Source: Volvariella volvacea V23 (Eukaryota; Basidiomycota; Agaricomycetes; Agaricales; Pluteaceae). From it: a DNA stretch of 64,000 nucleotides. A program made the position numbers and the translations under genes. Positions 47,411 to 58,242 of this stretch are shown one piece after another (within the stretch, counting starts at the first letter, position 1; the number at the start of each line of letters is the position of its first letter). Location of the stretch: assembly GCA_000349905.1 (NCBI GenBank), contig KB722739.1, positions 1,130,276 to 1,194,275 of the forward strand. The letters are read 5' to 3'. Under the pieces are notes generated by a model. The model made no database searches. It was not told the origin of the DNA and saw nothing but the letters and a program-made list of their open reading frames with translations.

Positions 47411-50119
47411 TGGCACTTTCACGGATTCGAACCGTCAAAACGTATCGAGGCCATGGATCGATAATTGGATTGGCTGTAAGGTGTAAGTTGTATAGGCAAT
47501 TAGCAGCACACACTCCCCGTCCGCGTGCGGCCGCTTTGGACCCGCAAGGAAATTACAAGGCAACGTCCCGGAATGGTCGCGGTGCATACACCGTTCGTTC
47601 GTTCGTGGAATGGTACGATGGAGGCGGTGTAGATGAGTCTTTGGAGTAATAGCAATGTGTGTGTGGATTCGAGTTCTCCCCGTAGGCATATTGCGTGTGC
47701 ACGGATATGCCTATCATACTCGCCATGCGTCTTGGATGCACAACGCCGTTCATTCATTACCACAGAGTCCTTGAGCGAGAAAAAAAATCGCCTCACTTTG
47801 GGAATCATTTGAATGGGATGGCCGCCTTCTCTTGGGCCATCCTGCACTAGGATGCTTTATCCGCGCATTGAATCCGGATTGGAGTGGGGGTTCGTGAGCT
47901 CCTTGGTTGATCTCACGACTCCACGATTTGGCGCCTCGCGAGAAGGAAGATTGAGACAATAAGAGCACCCCTTGCATGCGGTGGTGAGCGCAATGGCTTG
48001 TCTGGAATCCAACTCGGGTGCTTACATGGGTCCCGAGCTTATCTTATCGGGACTTGGTTTATCCCTACAACTGGCAGTAGCCTGAGCTATTCCACACGAC
48101 CGAGGGATACCACGATCACAGAACTCTGTAGAAGCTCCTAGGTGACTGTGGGTTCTATTTGCCACTGCCGCTGAAGGGTACCAGTGGTCAGTGCACAGTA
48201 GTAAGCACCGGGTCATCTCTATGCAGCCCACTGGCATTCCCTGCCTATCACCGCCCAAGTGCCTCAACTGTAACATTGGCACAACAGGCCATTGAGACTT
48301 CCTAGTACGGTCTCCTCACTGGCATCTCGGGGGCTCTTAGCACCCTCCCACAGACGACGTTCTCACATCTATTAGCTCATGATCATCAAGGCTCACCTGC
48401 ATTTGCATCGCGAACAGAGTTCGAGTTTCGGACGTGGGCTAAACCAGACTGGGACATGTCAGAATTAAATCCCGCGCACTCGGCGGTTCTACTGCTCGCC
48501 TTACCCCCATCGGGGAGGGGGGCAGGGGCGCGCGTCCCTCGTCGTAGCCTCACGCTCGCAAGTTCACAGGCTCACGGGGTGTGGTCTCCCTCAGGCCTGC
48601 TCAATGCTCACGTCAAGGAGATTACAAGGTTCAGCCGATCACGATTGACCGCAAGTCACCAACAACATATGCATACAGATACAGCTCCCGTCGACTCCGT
48701 TCCGAGCAACCTTTGCCACGAGCGCCACAACCCCCGAAAAGGGACTCGGACTGTCGTAGTACGTCCTCCGACCCCTTTGAGGTTCGGATATGTTCCACGG
48801 ATGCGCGGTCCTACCTGCTCAGGCTGCTTACTGCCTGCGCCGTGTGCATTGCCACTGGAATGGTACCGCCATCGCGGTATCCTCGCCATGTCATGCTGAG
48901 TGTTTGGACGCAACTCGCCAGGGGTTGGTGTGAACGTGAGCACGTCACGACGCTCTGGGCTCCTCCGAGCCACACCTGCAGGCGCATCAGTGACTCGAGC
49001 AAAAAAGATGAGCGAACAATGGCGCAGCGGCGTAAGCTCTGAAACGGCGAAGCTTATGCCAACCAACCACGTCGGCGAAAAGGGGTCGGGGGGCCTCCCT
49101 CAGGCTGGCGGAAAAAGCTCTAGTAGTATACGTAGATCTAGAGGTGGTAACGTACAGCTGACCTCTCCTGCAGGTGCCCTTTCAGGACTGTCTCCATTCT
49201 CGACTCTTGTCTCAATTTTTTCTTAGCATGGGAGAATATGCCAGTCAGGTTTATTTAAAGACAAGCTCCTCGCGATGGGTGGCCAACTAACTCTAAAGCG
49301 AGGCTGAAACGAGTAGCAACATGTCGGATTCGCAGGACGAGGGAGGACACCCCGAGAATGGCACTTTTTGGGCGTTTGCACGGATCATTTGGCGTGCTGA
49401 CGATCAGCGCTGGACGTGTCTGGAATTATTTAGTGTGGTATGGTTGGGCTGTCAAACCCAAACCCTTGCAAGGCCAGTCACGCATCGCGACCAAGGCGGG
49501 TCCGACTTGCAGTTGATTGGTCGCAGTACCTGTCCTGTCCAGCTAGCAAGTGGAGCTGAAGCGGGTCGCTCGGCGCCAATTCTTTTTGCTCACCCCCTAG
49601 GCACATACAGTGCGTCTAACAGGCTCCTCCGAGCCTGCGTATCGAGGGACTGGGAACGAAACTTTGCTTTGCCTACTGAATTGAATGAACGAATGAAGGA
49701 AGCCTGTGGACCTCCGAGTCGGTCGCGGCAGACACGACATCTTGATGATGCCACAAGCTGCACAGAGAGGGCAGCCTAACCTCCAGGGAGATAACTTGTG
49801 TCTGGTTTGAAATTCAATTTACATTTTGGGGTGCAATCATTAAAACAGGCACTTTGATAGTGCCGGTGAAGAACGAAGGTTTGGGTCCCCCGTATACATG
49901 CATATGCAGGCGAGTTCCTGGTGTCCCGCGCAAACTACAGGTGGTAGTCAAGGCTAGGGGGTGGCAAGAGCTCTCACGGACGCTGGCGCACCCGGATCCT
50001 GGGGGAATATGTGCAGCACCATCCACAAGATCGAGGAGGGGCCAATCAAACACGATCGGAGCACCTGCGTATGGACCCAGACAAGAGAGGCAGGCGAGGG
50101 AAACATGGGCAGGAAAGAA

Positions 50120-50139
50120 GGGGGAGGGGGAGGGGGAGG
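50120..50139 (+). other. G-rich tract, possible G-quadruplex
   Basis: Three G5 runs and one G2 run separated by single A residues. This pattern can form a two- or three-layer quadruplex with very short loops. It lies about 375 bp upstream of the TATA box of the HMG-box gene. Confidence 0.5.
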
Positions 50140-50512
50140 CAGAATGCAGGCCGGAAAGGGAAGGAGAATCCAAGGCAAATCCTGGGTCGGGTCAGGAGTG
50201 CCATATATGGCAGGTTGCAGGATGCCGGCCATCGCGCGCGAGATCTCGGTCCGTTTTGGTCGCCAGAGGGCCGCGTCCTCAGCTGCACGCCGTCGCCGGT
50301 GCGCTGGGGGTGGAGACGGGACGCAGGGCGCGCTGGGTGGGGAGGAGGACGCGCAGAGGAGGGCAGCGGGCATTCTCAGATGGGATTGGGTTACATAATG
50401 GGATCTGGGATTGGCGGAAACAATAGTCAATAAATGAAATAAGCGGAAAAATAAAAGTGGATCTGGATGGCGATGGGATCTGGTGGCTGGTCGCAGTCCT
50501 GGCTCTCGCAAG

Positions 50513-50520
50513 ATATATAA
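50513..50520 (+). promoter_or_regulatory. TATA box of the HMG-box gene
   Basis: ATATATAA about 305 bp before the proposed ATG. It implies a 5' UTR of roughly 270 nt and argues that the in-frame open sequence before 50820 is leader, not coding. Confidence 0.45.
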
Positions 50521-50819
50521 CAGGACGGCTGTATTGTCTTTCACTCCGTGGCCCCGTGCAATTGTCTCTTTACAGATCACGGTCTCATAAGAAACAGGTT
50601 GCACCCTCAACCCGTCATCTTATTCTTTCTTTCCTCCCTTCTTGTTTTGCATTTGCGCGGTGCTCTCTATACCTCATTATCCTCACGAACTTTACTCTGA
50701 ACAAGACCGATTCCGAACAATCATGCCTGCTATACGCAACCGCGAGACTCAGTCCCTATGTCAGTATTGTCCCTTTTGTTCCCGCTCGCGCTCACCTTCC
50801 CATAGCACTCGATGTGACC

Positions 50820-52343
50820 ATGGACGCACAGCTACCCGCCCTCACAATAATCTCACCCACACCAAGAGCCTTCACCTTCCCCGCAACACACAATCTCGAC
50901 GGCAGCCCCTCGCCCTCGCCCTCCAACTCGCCCTTTGAGCCCGAAGCATACCCCTTTGGCAGAATACGAACACCGCCCCCGCCCCTGGCCCGCCTGTCCC
51001 CCGAGTCGATCGCCATCGCCTCGCCCTCGTCCTCCTCGATACACAAGCGACGAAAGTCGTCGACCTCCTCCGTCTCTGTCCCATCCTCCCACGGCGATGT
51101 CGTTGAGCGACGCCCCAAGAAGGGTGACGAGGACTACATCAAGCGGCCCGAGAACGCCTTTATCCTCTTCCGCCGGAAATGCTGCGAGGACCGCCAGGCG
51201 GCCGCGCTCGTCCACGACGAGAGCTCCGATGTGCCGGCCAAGAAGCAGCGCCAGGCCGATCTCTCAAAAGCCATCAGCCAGCAGTGGAAGGGTCTCTCGG
51301 CCGAGGAGCGGCAGTACTGGGAGGAGCTGGCAAAGGAGAAGAAGAAGGAGCACGAGCAGATGTACCCGAACTACGTCTACCGCCCGCAGCGGGCAAAGGA
51401 CAAGGATGGCAGATCGAAGAGCAGGAAGCCAGCCAAGACGGCAGTCAAGAAGGGCTCCATCAGCATCGCGGCCGAGGTGGACCAGGAGACGGACAGCGAG
51501 AGCATCAAGTTTGCGTTGCCCCTGAGGTACCCTCATCAGAGCAGTCGCTCGCACTCGGTGCCCACACCGCCGCCGCAACACTATCAGATGATTGGCGTCC
51601 CCAACGTCTTCACCTCCTGCCCCACCTCGCCGACGCTGCCAACGGTCCCCGTGCGATCGGGATCCGAGAGCGCGTGGTCGACGTTTGACTACATGCCAGC
51701 GGCCTACGGCCAGACGGCGCCATTCGACGCAAGCCTCCAGGTAAGATCCGACTGTGCGTGCGCGTCTTGCATCGCCACTAACGTCATCGCATTGCAGTCG
51801 TCCGAGCCGCTGTACCATCTGCCCCAGCAGCCGTATCACCAGCAACACGATCTTGGCCGATTGACGATGCCGCACGAGTCCATCCTCCCTCAACACGTCA
51901 TCTCCCCCATATCGTCCTCGGGCTCGTCCTCGCCCATCTCAAGCCCCTATACCCCCGCCACCCTCCTTACACAGTCCTTCCCACACCTGTCCACATCAAC
52001 GACGCCCGCGTCGAGCGTGGTCTCGACCCCGCAGACGCAGGCCGAAATCGACCTCCAGATGGAGTTTGCCTCGTACAGCTGGGACAACAACTCGCTGTGG
52101 CCTTCTAATGGCACCGAGCTGCAGGGGAACGACTTTGACATCAACTCGATCCCTACGGCGCAGCTGGACATGGCCAAGTTCAACGCGGACGGATTCGACT
52201 CGCTGGGGGTAGATCTCGGGGCGGGCATGAACATGGGCGTTAACGTGGCGGCGATGGAGTACGCAGGACACGCGGTGCACGCGCCGAACGTGGAGGGGCT
52301 GATGGCGTTTGACGACATGATGACCGGGCACGCGTTCCACTAG
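50820..52343 (+). CDS. HMG-box transcription factor (Pcc1/Rop1-like)
   Basis: Sequence-specific nuclear regulator. Two exons around an intron at 51741-51797 give 488 aa. The ATG at 50820 is the first ATG downstream of the TATA box that is in frame; the frame is open further upstream to 50457. The N-terminus is Pro/Ser-rich with a basic IHKRRKSS. The HMG box spans about residues 107-190: DYIKRPENAFILFRRKCC, an insert rich in Asp, Ser and Lys, then AISQQWKGLSAEERQYWEEL and a Lys/Glu helix ending MYPNYVYRPQR. A basic stretch follows. The C-terminal half is rich in Ser, Pro, Gln and His, then acidic with Met, like activation domains. Pcc1 (Coprinopsis) and Rop1 (Ustilago), which act in sexual development, have a box of this kind; orthology is inferred. 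The 57-nt intron lacks in-frame stops. Confidence 0.88.
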   Translation: MDAQLPALTIISPTPRAFTFPATHNLDGSPSPSPSNSPFEPEAYPFGRIRTPPPPLARLSPESIAIASPSSSSIHKRRKSSTSSVSVPSSHGDVVERRPKKGDEDYIKRPENAFILFRRKCCEDRQAAALVHDESSDVPAKKQRQADLSKAISQQWKGLSAEERQYWEELAKEKKKEHEQMYPNYVYRPQRAKDKDGRSKSRKPAKTAVKKGSISIAAEVDQETDSESIKFALPLRYPHQSSRSHSVPTPPPQHYQMIGVPNVFTSCPTSPTLPTVPVRSGSESAWSTFDYMPAAYGQTAPFDASLQVRSDCACASCIATNVIALQSSEPLYHLPQQPYHQQHDLGRLTMPHESILPQHVISPISSSGSSSPISSPYTPATLLTQSFPHLSTSTTPASSVVSTPQTQAEIDLQMEFASYSWDNNSLWPSNGTELQGNDFDINSIPTAQLDMAKFNADGFDSLGVDLGAGMNMGVNVAAMEYAGHAVHAPNVEGLMAFDDMMTGHAFH

Positions 52344-52379
52344 ACGACGACTCGCCGGACTCGGACGCACACCCGCCGT

Positions 52380-54990
52380 GCGTGGAAAAAAAGGGAAAAC
52401 GTCATGAACTCTCACGTTGCGCGCTGCTTCTCTTCTTTTTTCTTTCTTTTGTCTTTTTTATCTGCTTTCCCACATCTACCCGCTGTTTTTGTTTCCCCCC
52501 TTTTTTGTTGATGGTTGATGTTGAGCATCTTGTCGTCGCGCCCGGGCCTGCCGTAACCCGCGGCTCCACGTTCGACGACGACGGAGATGTCAGCCAGCGT
52601 CGAAGGCATCGAGACCTTTGGGCTGGACGCTTTTTTCACGCTTGCATCGTCTTGTTCACGCTCTCGCATCGACTTTTGCTGTGTCTTGTTCTCCATCCCC
52701 CGCCCTTTTCTCTTCTCCTGTACGGATATGTGTATCATGTATTTGTTGTTTCTGCTCATCGTTGCCCCCTACCCTACACCTCTCTGTCTGTCCTCCGTCA
52801 TCGCCCATCATTCATACCACGCACACCTCCCCCTACAAGCAATCATCCCACAACATCATCCATCTCATGCATATGGTCTCTTTTCTTTTTTATATGACGT
52901 TCAGCTCGAAGCGTTTTGCGTCGATCTCAACTAAACCTGCTCCCCGCTCGTATGCCCCTATGTATATTTTAATTCCCCACATACCCCTTTTCTCGTTTTT
53001 CTTTTGCTTGCTTTTTCTCTTTACTCTTGAATACCCGGGGATTTCTTTCTTTTTTAAAGGGAGCAGGGGTTCACTCAGACTCACGATCGATTCCATCTCG
53101 TCTCCCCACATCCCCACGATTTGCAGTGTCTTCGGATTCGGCGTCCACATGTCATGTCAGCAGAAGCATGAATATGAATCGAAAACTTGCATTTTACAAC
53201 TCCTTTTTTGTGGGATGAGATGAGATGAGATGATTTGAGTCTGAGCTGAGCTGAACGTCCAAGAGCATATGAGTCGGTGTTGTTGAGGTGGTGGGGAGGT
53301 GGAGAGATGACGAGGACGAGATGAGACGCGAAAGAGAGGTTTTTTGTGGGCGCGCTGGGATCTGGAACGCCTTTCCGCGCAGGGAGAAATCGACATGTGG
53401 AGAATCAACGCACCGCTAGAGTCCCACAAGTCCATGCTCGCTTTGGATCGACAGCGACGACGGCGAACGGTAGGGCATCTCCTGTTGTGAAATCGTCTCT
53501 TCATCTCCTGTCTGTCCTTTTTCTGTTACCTTGGCTTGGCTCCCTTTTACACCTTGCTTTCACGGACTATGCCTGCCAAGTTGTGTTTGCTACCCCTTTG
53601 GCTCTGTTCATTCGTCGTGTGCTGGTGAGATTGTTGTTCTCTTCTTGTCATACCATACCCTCTCCCCCTGTTCTGTCCTTGTTCATAGCGCTTACCATAC
53701 CCCCACGGATTTTTGTTGTCCATCTGTTCTGCCACCACTCATTCCTCTTACGATCGTGTCATTCATTGGACCATTGTACTTTCACGCCCGCTCTTTCACG
53801 ACCCCATCGTACATATCTTGCTCATATATTATTTTATTACCGATTCGGGAGTCCCCTGGCGTGGACTCTTTCTATTTCTCCCCCTCCTCGTCCTCTTGCT
53901 CCGTTTCCTCCCTCTCCTGTCTCCTTTTCCTCGTTACCTATCTCTCCCGTTCGCTCGGCCGTCGTCGCACGTCCGCCTACTACCAATGATTGGGATGCAG
54001 GCTCCCCCCGATCCTTCCTTTGCGCCTTTCAAGTTGTAACGACAATTCACGACCTTGGCCGGCCCACGACTTTTTCTGACGATGATGCACGGGCTTCATC
54101 ATCGCGGTGTTCCACTTGGATTTTTTGGGTTGCTTCTCGACGACCTTGTCCCGCTCGCGTTACCCCTGATATTCCCCTCAAATTCAAATCAAACTCGTAC
54201 TCGAACGCATACCCATGGCCGCTTGGAATACTGGTCTCTCTTCACGATCTGGCTGTGCCGTCGTCGGTTGGTCTTCACCATTACCAGCCTCTTTCTTGGG
54301 GTTTTTTTTTTGGCTTTGTTCTCTCGTTTTCCGTTTCACGCCTCGTCACGATATCGATATCACATTACCACCACCATCAAACACCGGTTTAGCTGTGTTG
54401 TGCCATGGTCATACCCCTCACCCACCCAAGTCACTCTCGCACTCGCGTATCTCTTTTGTTCAACGTGTAAAGAACGGATTTTGACGAACTCGGCATATCA
54501 AACTCGCACCACTACCACCACCGCCGCACGCACCTGCCCGCCCGCGCATATTGCCTTGCCACAAGCCTTTTTTCTTTTTGCTTTTTAGTTTCGCATTGAC
54601 ACACTTGTGTTCAACGTTCTTTTTCACGTTCTTGACGACTTACTCTTTAACCTTCTTTCACCCCCCTCCCTCTCCTTCCGCCCACAAATCCCCCGTCTCC
54701 TCAATCCGCGTATACCCATTCCCCCTCTCCCCTCCACACCCGCATCCACACCTTCCACCTGCCTATATTGATATTTTGAAAACCTTTTTTTTGACATTCC
54801 GCTCTCCCCTCGCCACCCACCACGTCCCATGAATCCGCACCTTCCCCAATGCATTCCTCACCCGCCCAGCCAACCGCATTGCATCTGTTCGACACATACG
54901 GCATTGAGCTGCATTTGTACTCTTCCAAAGCAACCCTTTTTTCTTCGTTCTTTGCCTTTACCTAATCCCTCCTCAGTCAGTTACACTCGA
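52380..54990 (+). other. Pyrimidine-rich strand-asymmetric tract
   Basis: The + strand is dominated by C and T for about 2.6 kb, with many runs such as 'ttttttctttctttt' and CCCTCTCCC blocks. Several long open frames overlap in all three forward frames (for example 53346-54392) and read as Leu/Phe/Ser/Pro/His mixtures. This is what composition alone gives, since TAA, TAG and TGA are purine-containing. It may be a long 3' UTR or a non-coding transcript. Confidence 0.6.
53214..53233 (+). repeat. (GATGA)4 microsatellite
   Basis: Four perfect copies of the pentanucleotide GATGA, followed by an imperfect 'ctgagctgagctga' repeat. It interrupts the pyrimidine-rich tract. Confidence 0.7.
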
Positions 54991-57900
54991 TCATTCGCTC
55001 TCGTTCGTATTGTCCGTTTGTTTACCTACGTATGAGAGCGTGTGTAGTATTTCTGGGGAAATGGCAGGAATAAAGAGAATGTGTGGCTTTACAACACGTG
55101 TTGCTGCGAGATGCGCGGTACCTGTGAGCAGTTGAAGATGAGGGGAACGGCAAGGTAATGTATTCCGCGTGAGTCATCTCAAAGTTCGAGTGAGCGAGTG
55201 AGCGTCCATCCGGATTAGTTGATTTTTTTCGCCCGAGGGGATTCCGCTGTCCGCGACACCCATTCCATTTGCTTCCTGATCGCAACCCTCAATTCACCGA
55301 TAGCAATGGCCAGCCCAGCGCTGGAACGCGTAGCCCGAACCCGATGCGGATAATTACAACTTGGTATGGTGGCGAGATGACGCCAGGACCGCAACAGAGC
55401 ACATGTAGCATTTTCGCAAACTCGATACATTTGGCCACTTACGCTTGCATCCATTTGGATGCTTCTTCTCTACACGCTGCATACACGCGCCCTCCTCTTC
55501 CCCCCTTCCTTCCGTTCCCCTTTTCGAGTACGTTTTGACCCGAAGCTCCAGCCAGCCCTTTGAGAAATCAAAAAAAGAAGTAAACACCCAGGACTCGCGC
55601 ACCAGGATTGCGATTACGATTACGGTTATAGTTTTTGCACCCCGCACGAGGTCCCTCCCCGGCGGTACGGATTTGTCATCCCTGAGCCCAGATACGACGC
55701 AGAAACAGGACGGGTTTCTGTGCACATCAGAAGCGTTTTGGAGAGATTGCGCGCCTAAATGGGTTTATTTGCTTTGCTGAGAGGGTATATTCGGCAGGTT
55801 TAACCCGGCTGCAAGTCTATCAGCCTGCCTAATTAAGCAGGTCGGGATTTGTGGATCCCTCATGGGCTTTTTTCAGCCACCACCAACCGTTTGATGTTCC
55901 TGATCAAGGCTGAGGGGCGGCAGCTCCATGATCACCAAGCAAGTTGACACCTAATCATCGACTCATCAGTCAACTTCTGTGCCCGGAGACGGGTGCCAAT
56001 TGGCAACTTTTTGAACTCGAGAGGGTCATATCACAACTTAGCAACCCCCCCCCCTCTCCACCCACCGTACGGTTGGACGCATCAAAGAGTCTTTCCTGCC
56101 ACGAGCCCCAAACCTTGTTTAGACAAAAAGGACAAAGTCGAAGTTTTCCTTTCGAGAATCTGAAAACCTTGTTCAGGCAATCTGATAACGTTACGCGGGT
56201 CAGGTCGACTTTGAGGCCCTGCAAGCCGTCCCAAGCCCAGAGCTTCCACGGGGTTTCTTCACACGGGAGAACAATAAGAGAGAAGATGGGAATCGCTGTT
56301 TTCGTTCATGGCGCACCCAAGATGGTAGAATGCTCCGCTTCCTCCGATGGTACCCACCCCTTATCGGCAAAGTCACTTGCGGAGAAATTCGTGAAAAAAA
56401 AAGGGAGTCAAAATATGCCGTTGGGACTTGGGATGGAGTTTGATGGCGAGGCTAAAGGATAGCGTACCGCTGTCGAGACGTGAGCGGATGTGCGATCCAA
56501 TTCGAGATGGTGAGCCATCGTCGTGGCTGAGCTCCGTCTTCTCGTGACTTGTGCTGGTGGGGGTGATTGCTTCAAATCAGTAACGTTAACGTACGTAGAT
56601 AAGGAGAAATTCGTTCAAAATGCGCATCCTGCGGCGTGTAATGTTACACGTGCCCATAGGGTCAACCGTGGTCACGCTGAATTCTTTGTTCAAACTCATG
56701 GCTTCGACGTGCAAGGCCATTTGTCAAGAGCTTGTCAGACGAGGTCCCGTCATAAATGATGTTGATTGAGGAGGGCAAAGTGTTGCTAAACGATTAGTCA
56801 ATTCTCGATTGGAATGTAAGCCTCACCTGACCCCCCCAGGGCCTGTTTTCTCGTCAATGTTCAACCAGGACATCACATTTGTCCGCAACATCCGTTTTGC
56901 TGGGCATTTGTGGGGTTTTGATGGGTCATGGAGGGAAGACGTGAAATTGAAATCCTGCGATTTCTCACGTCGAGGCGGATGAGCAGGAAGTGCGGTGCAA
57001 AAAGAAAGATGGTTTCTATCAAGCTTCGTGTGGACCCCGTGTTGTCAGCAGTCGAGTTTTTTGTTCTACGCGGGAGGGTTTCAGGCGTACCTGAGGCCCA
57101 AGTGATGAGGACGAGCCAACGCCGGAACAAAAAGCGAAGAGACATATGCAAAAATCCATCAGTGGATTTCTGAGACGACTCGAGATGTAAATGGCAGGAC
57201 GAAGAAAGTTGCATCTTAAGGGTTGAGCCGCCAAATGGGCATTGTAGCCGGGAAAGCAGCCGGTGCATCCACCCTGGCGTTGTGTAATGGAGCTGGAGAA
57301 AAGCCAGCGCGGCGACGACCAATCACCTCGGCCATGAAACCGTAATGTATCATTCGAAGTAGGAGATATATGCAAGCTAGTCGAGTTCGAGGCGCAATTC
57401 TGTTCGCCAGGAAGATTCTGGGAGGGCGAGCTTAGTGGAGGGAGGTGTAAGTGATACGATTAGGCGCTACTTCCTTTATTTATACTAGCTGGAGGCTACC
57501 ATGCGGCAGACGCAGGCTTTCGAGGGCGTTCGAAGTCGGAGATACGAGGGAGTACCTTTGGAGGTTCAGGTACAGCTAGCGGTAATGAGTACCCAAGTCT
57601 CGGATGAAACCTAGGTCGGCATATATGTGCACCCAATCGTATCCAGGAATCCTAATGTCCATGTAAATCGGGGTTAGCGGAGGATTGAGCTGGAACTGGC
57701 TCAATTTCGTATCTGGATCGGTTCCTCACCACCTATCTTAAAGAGAGGGCTGTGCTTTTGTGAGCACAAAGTTCATGTAGGATCCCGCCGGAAGATGAAG
57801 AAGGTTGGTGGGTTGCTCCAAACGATCCAGCGGTTTACATTAACACCAAAGTAGTAATAGAGCAGTGTCACAATAACCTAACAGGCGGACGAAACAGTTT

Positions 57901-58242
57901 TCAGACACGCAGGGAAGGCCGGTTACTAAAGTTCACCTTATTTTGAGTTTTCCTCCACCTACGAAGGCGCTACATCCTTCGTCTTGGAAACACCCGAATC
58001 CTTGAAGACTGAGGTCGCGATGGTGTAGACATCCACAACAATACAGCACAGTAGTTGCTTTCCCTTGTATCTCCACGCACTACATGCCTCTCTGCCAAAA
58101 ACAATACCGAGAGAAGGTGCAACGTCGTTAGATGGATTGGAGGGAAGAGCGCGTTGCCAGCGACGACCCGCACTAAGCACAATAAAAACCACGTGACTAA
58201 TATATTGGATGTGACACTGCTCATGTGACTGTGACTTCTGAC

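Larger units (their letters stand above)
42895..50819. other. 7.9-kb gene-poor region upstream of the HMG-box gene
   Basis: No protein gene can be supported. Visible elements are a 12-bp palindrome with a CACGTG core at 47399-47410, short GTTC repeats at about 47592-47605, a G-rich tract at 50120-50139 and a TATA box at 50513-50520. The right 900 bases are probably promoter and 5' UTR of the HMG-box gene. Open frames near 48456-49066 and 49321-49779 have no motif and overlap open frames on the other strand. Confidence 0.5.
52344..58242. other. 5.9-kb gene-free region downstream of the HMG-box gene
   Basis: No conserved gene is seen. The first 2.6 kb is a pyrimidine-rich tract listed separately. 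The remainder holds a C10 run at 56045-56054 and ordinary broken sequence. The 58200 end contains the promoter of the folate gene. The HMG-box 3' UTR must lie at its start. Confidence 0.5.

Noticed and set aside
47399..47460. tRNA-like T-arm on the minus strand (gacggttcgaatccgtg)
   Set aside because: Only four of five stem pairs form, and no acceptor stem, D-arm or anticodon arm could be found at the right distance.
49321..49779. 152-codon forward open frame with ATG start
   Set aside because: No motif, low similarity to natural domain patterns, no promoter or introns; expected by chance in several kb of GC-rich DNA.
53346..54392. Long forward open frame of 348 codons
   Set aside because: It lies in the pyrimidine-rich tract, overlaps other long frames in different phases, reads as Leu/Phe/Ser/Pro/His mixtures, and has no motif or splice plan. 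Composition explains it.
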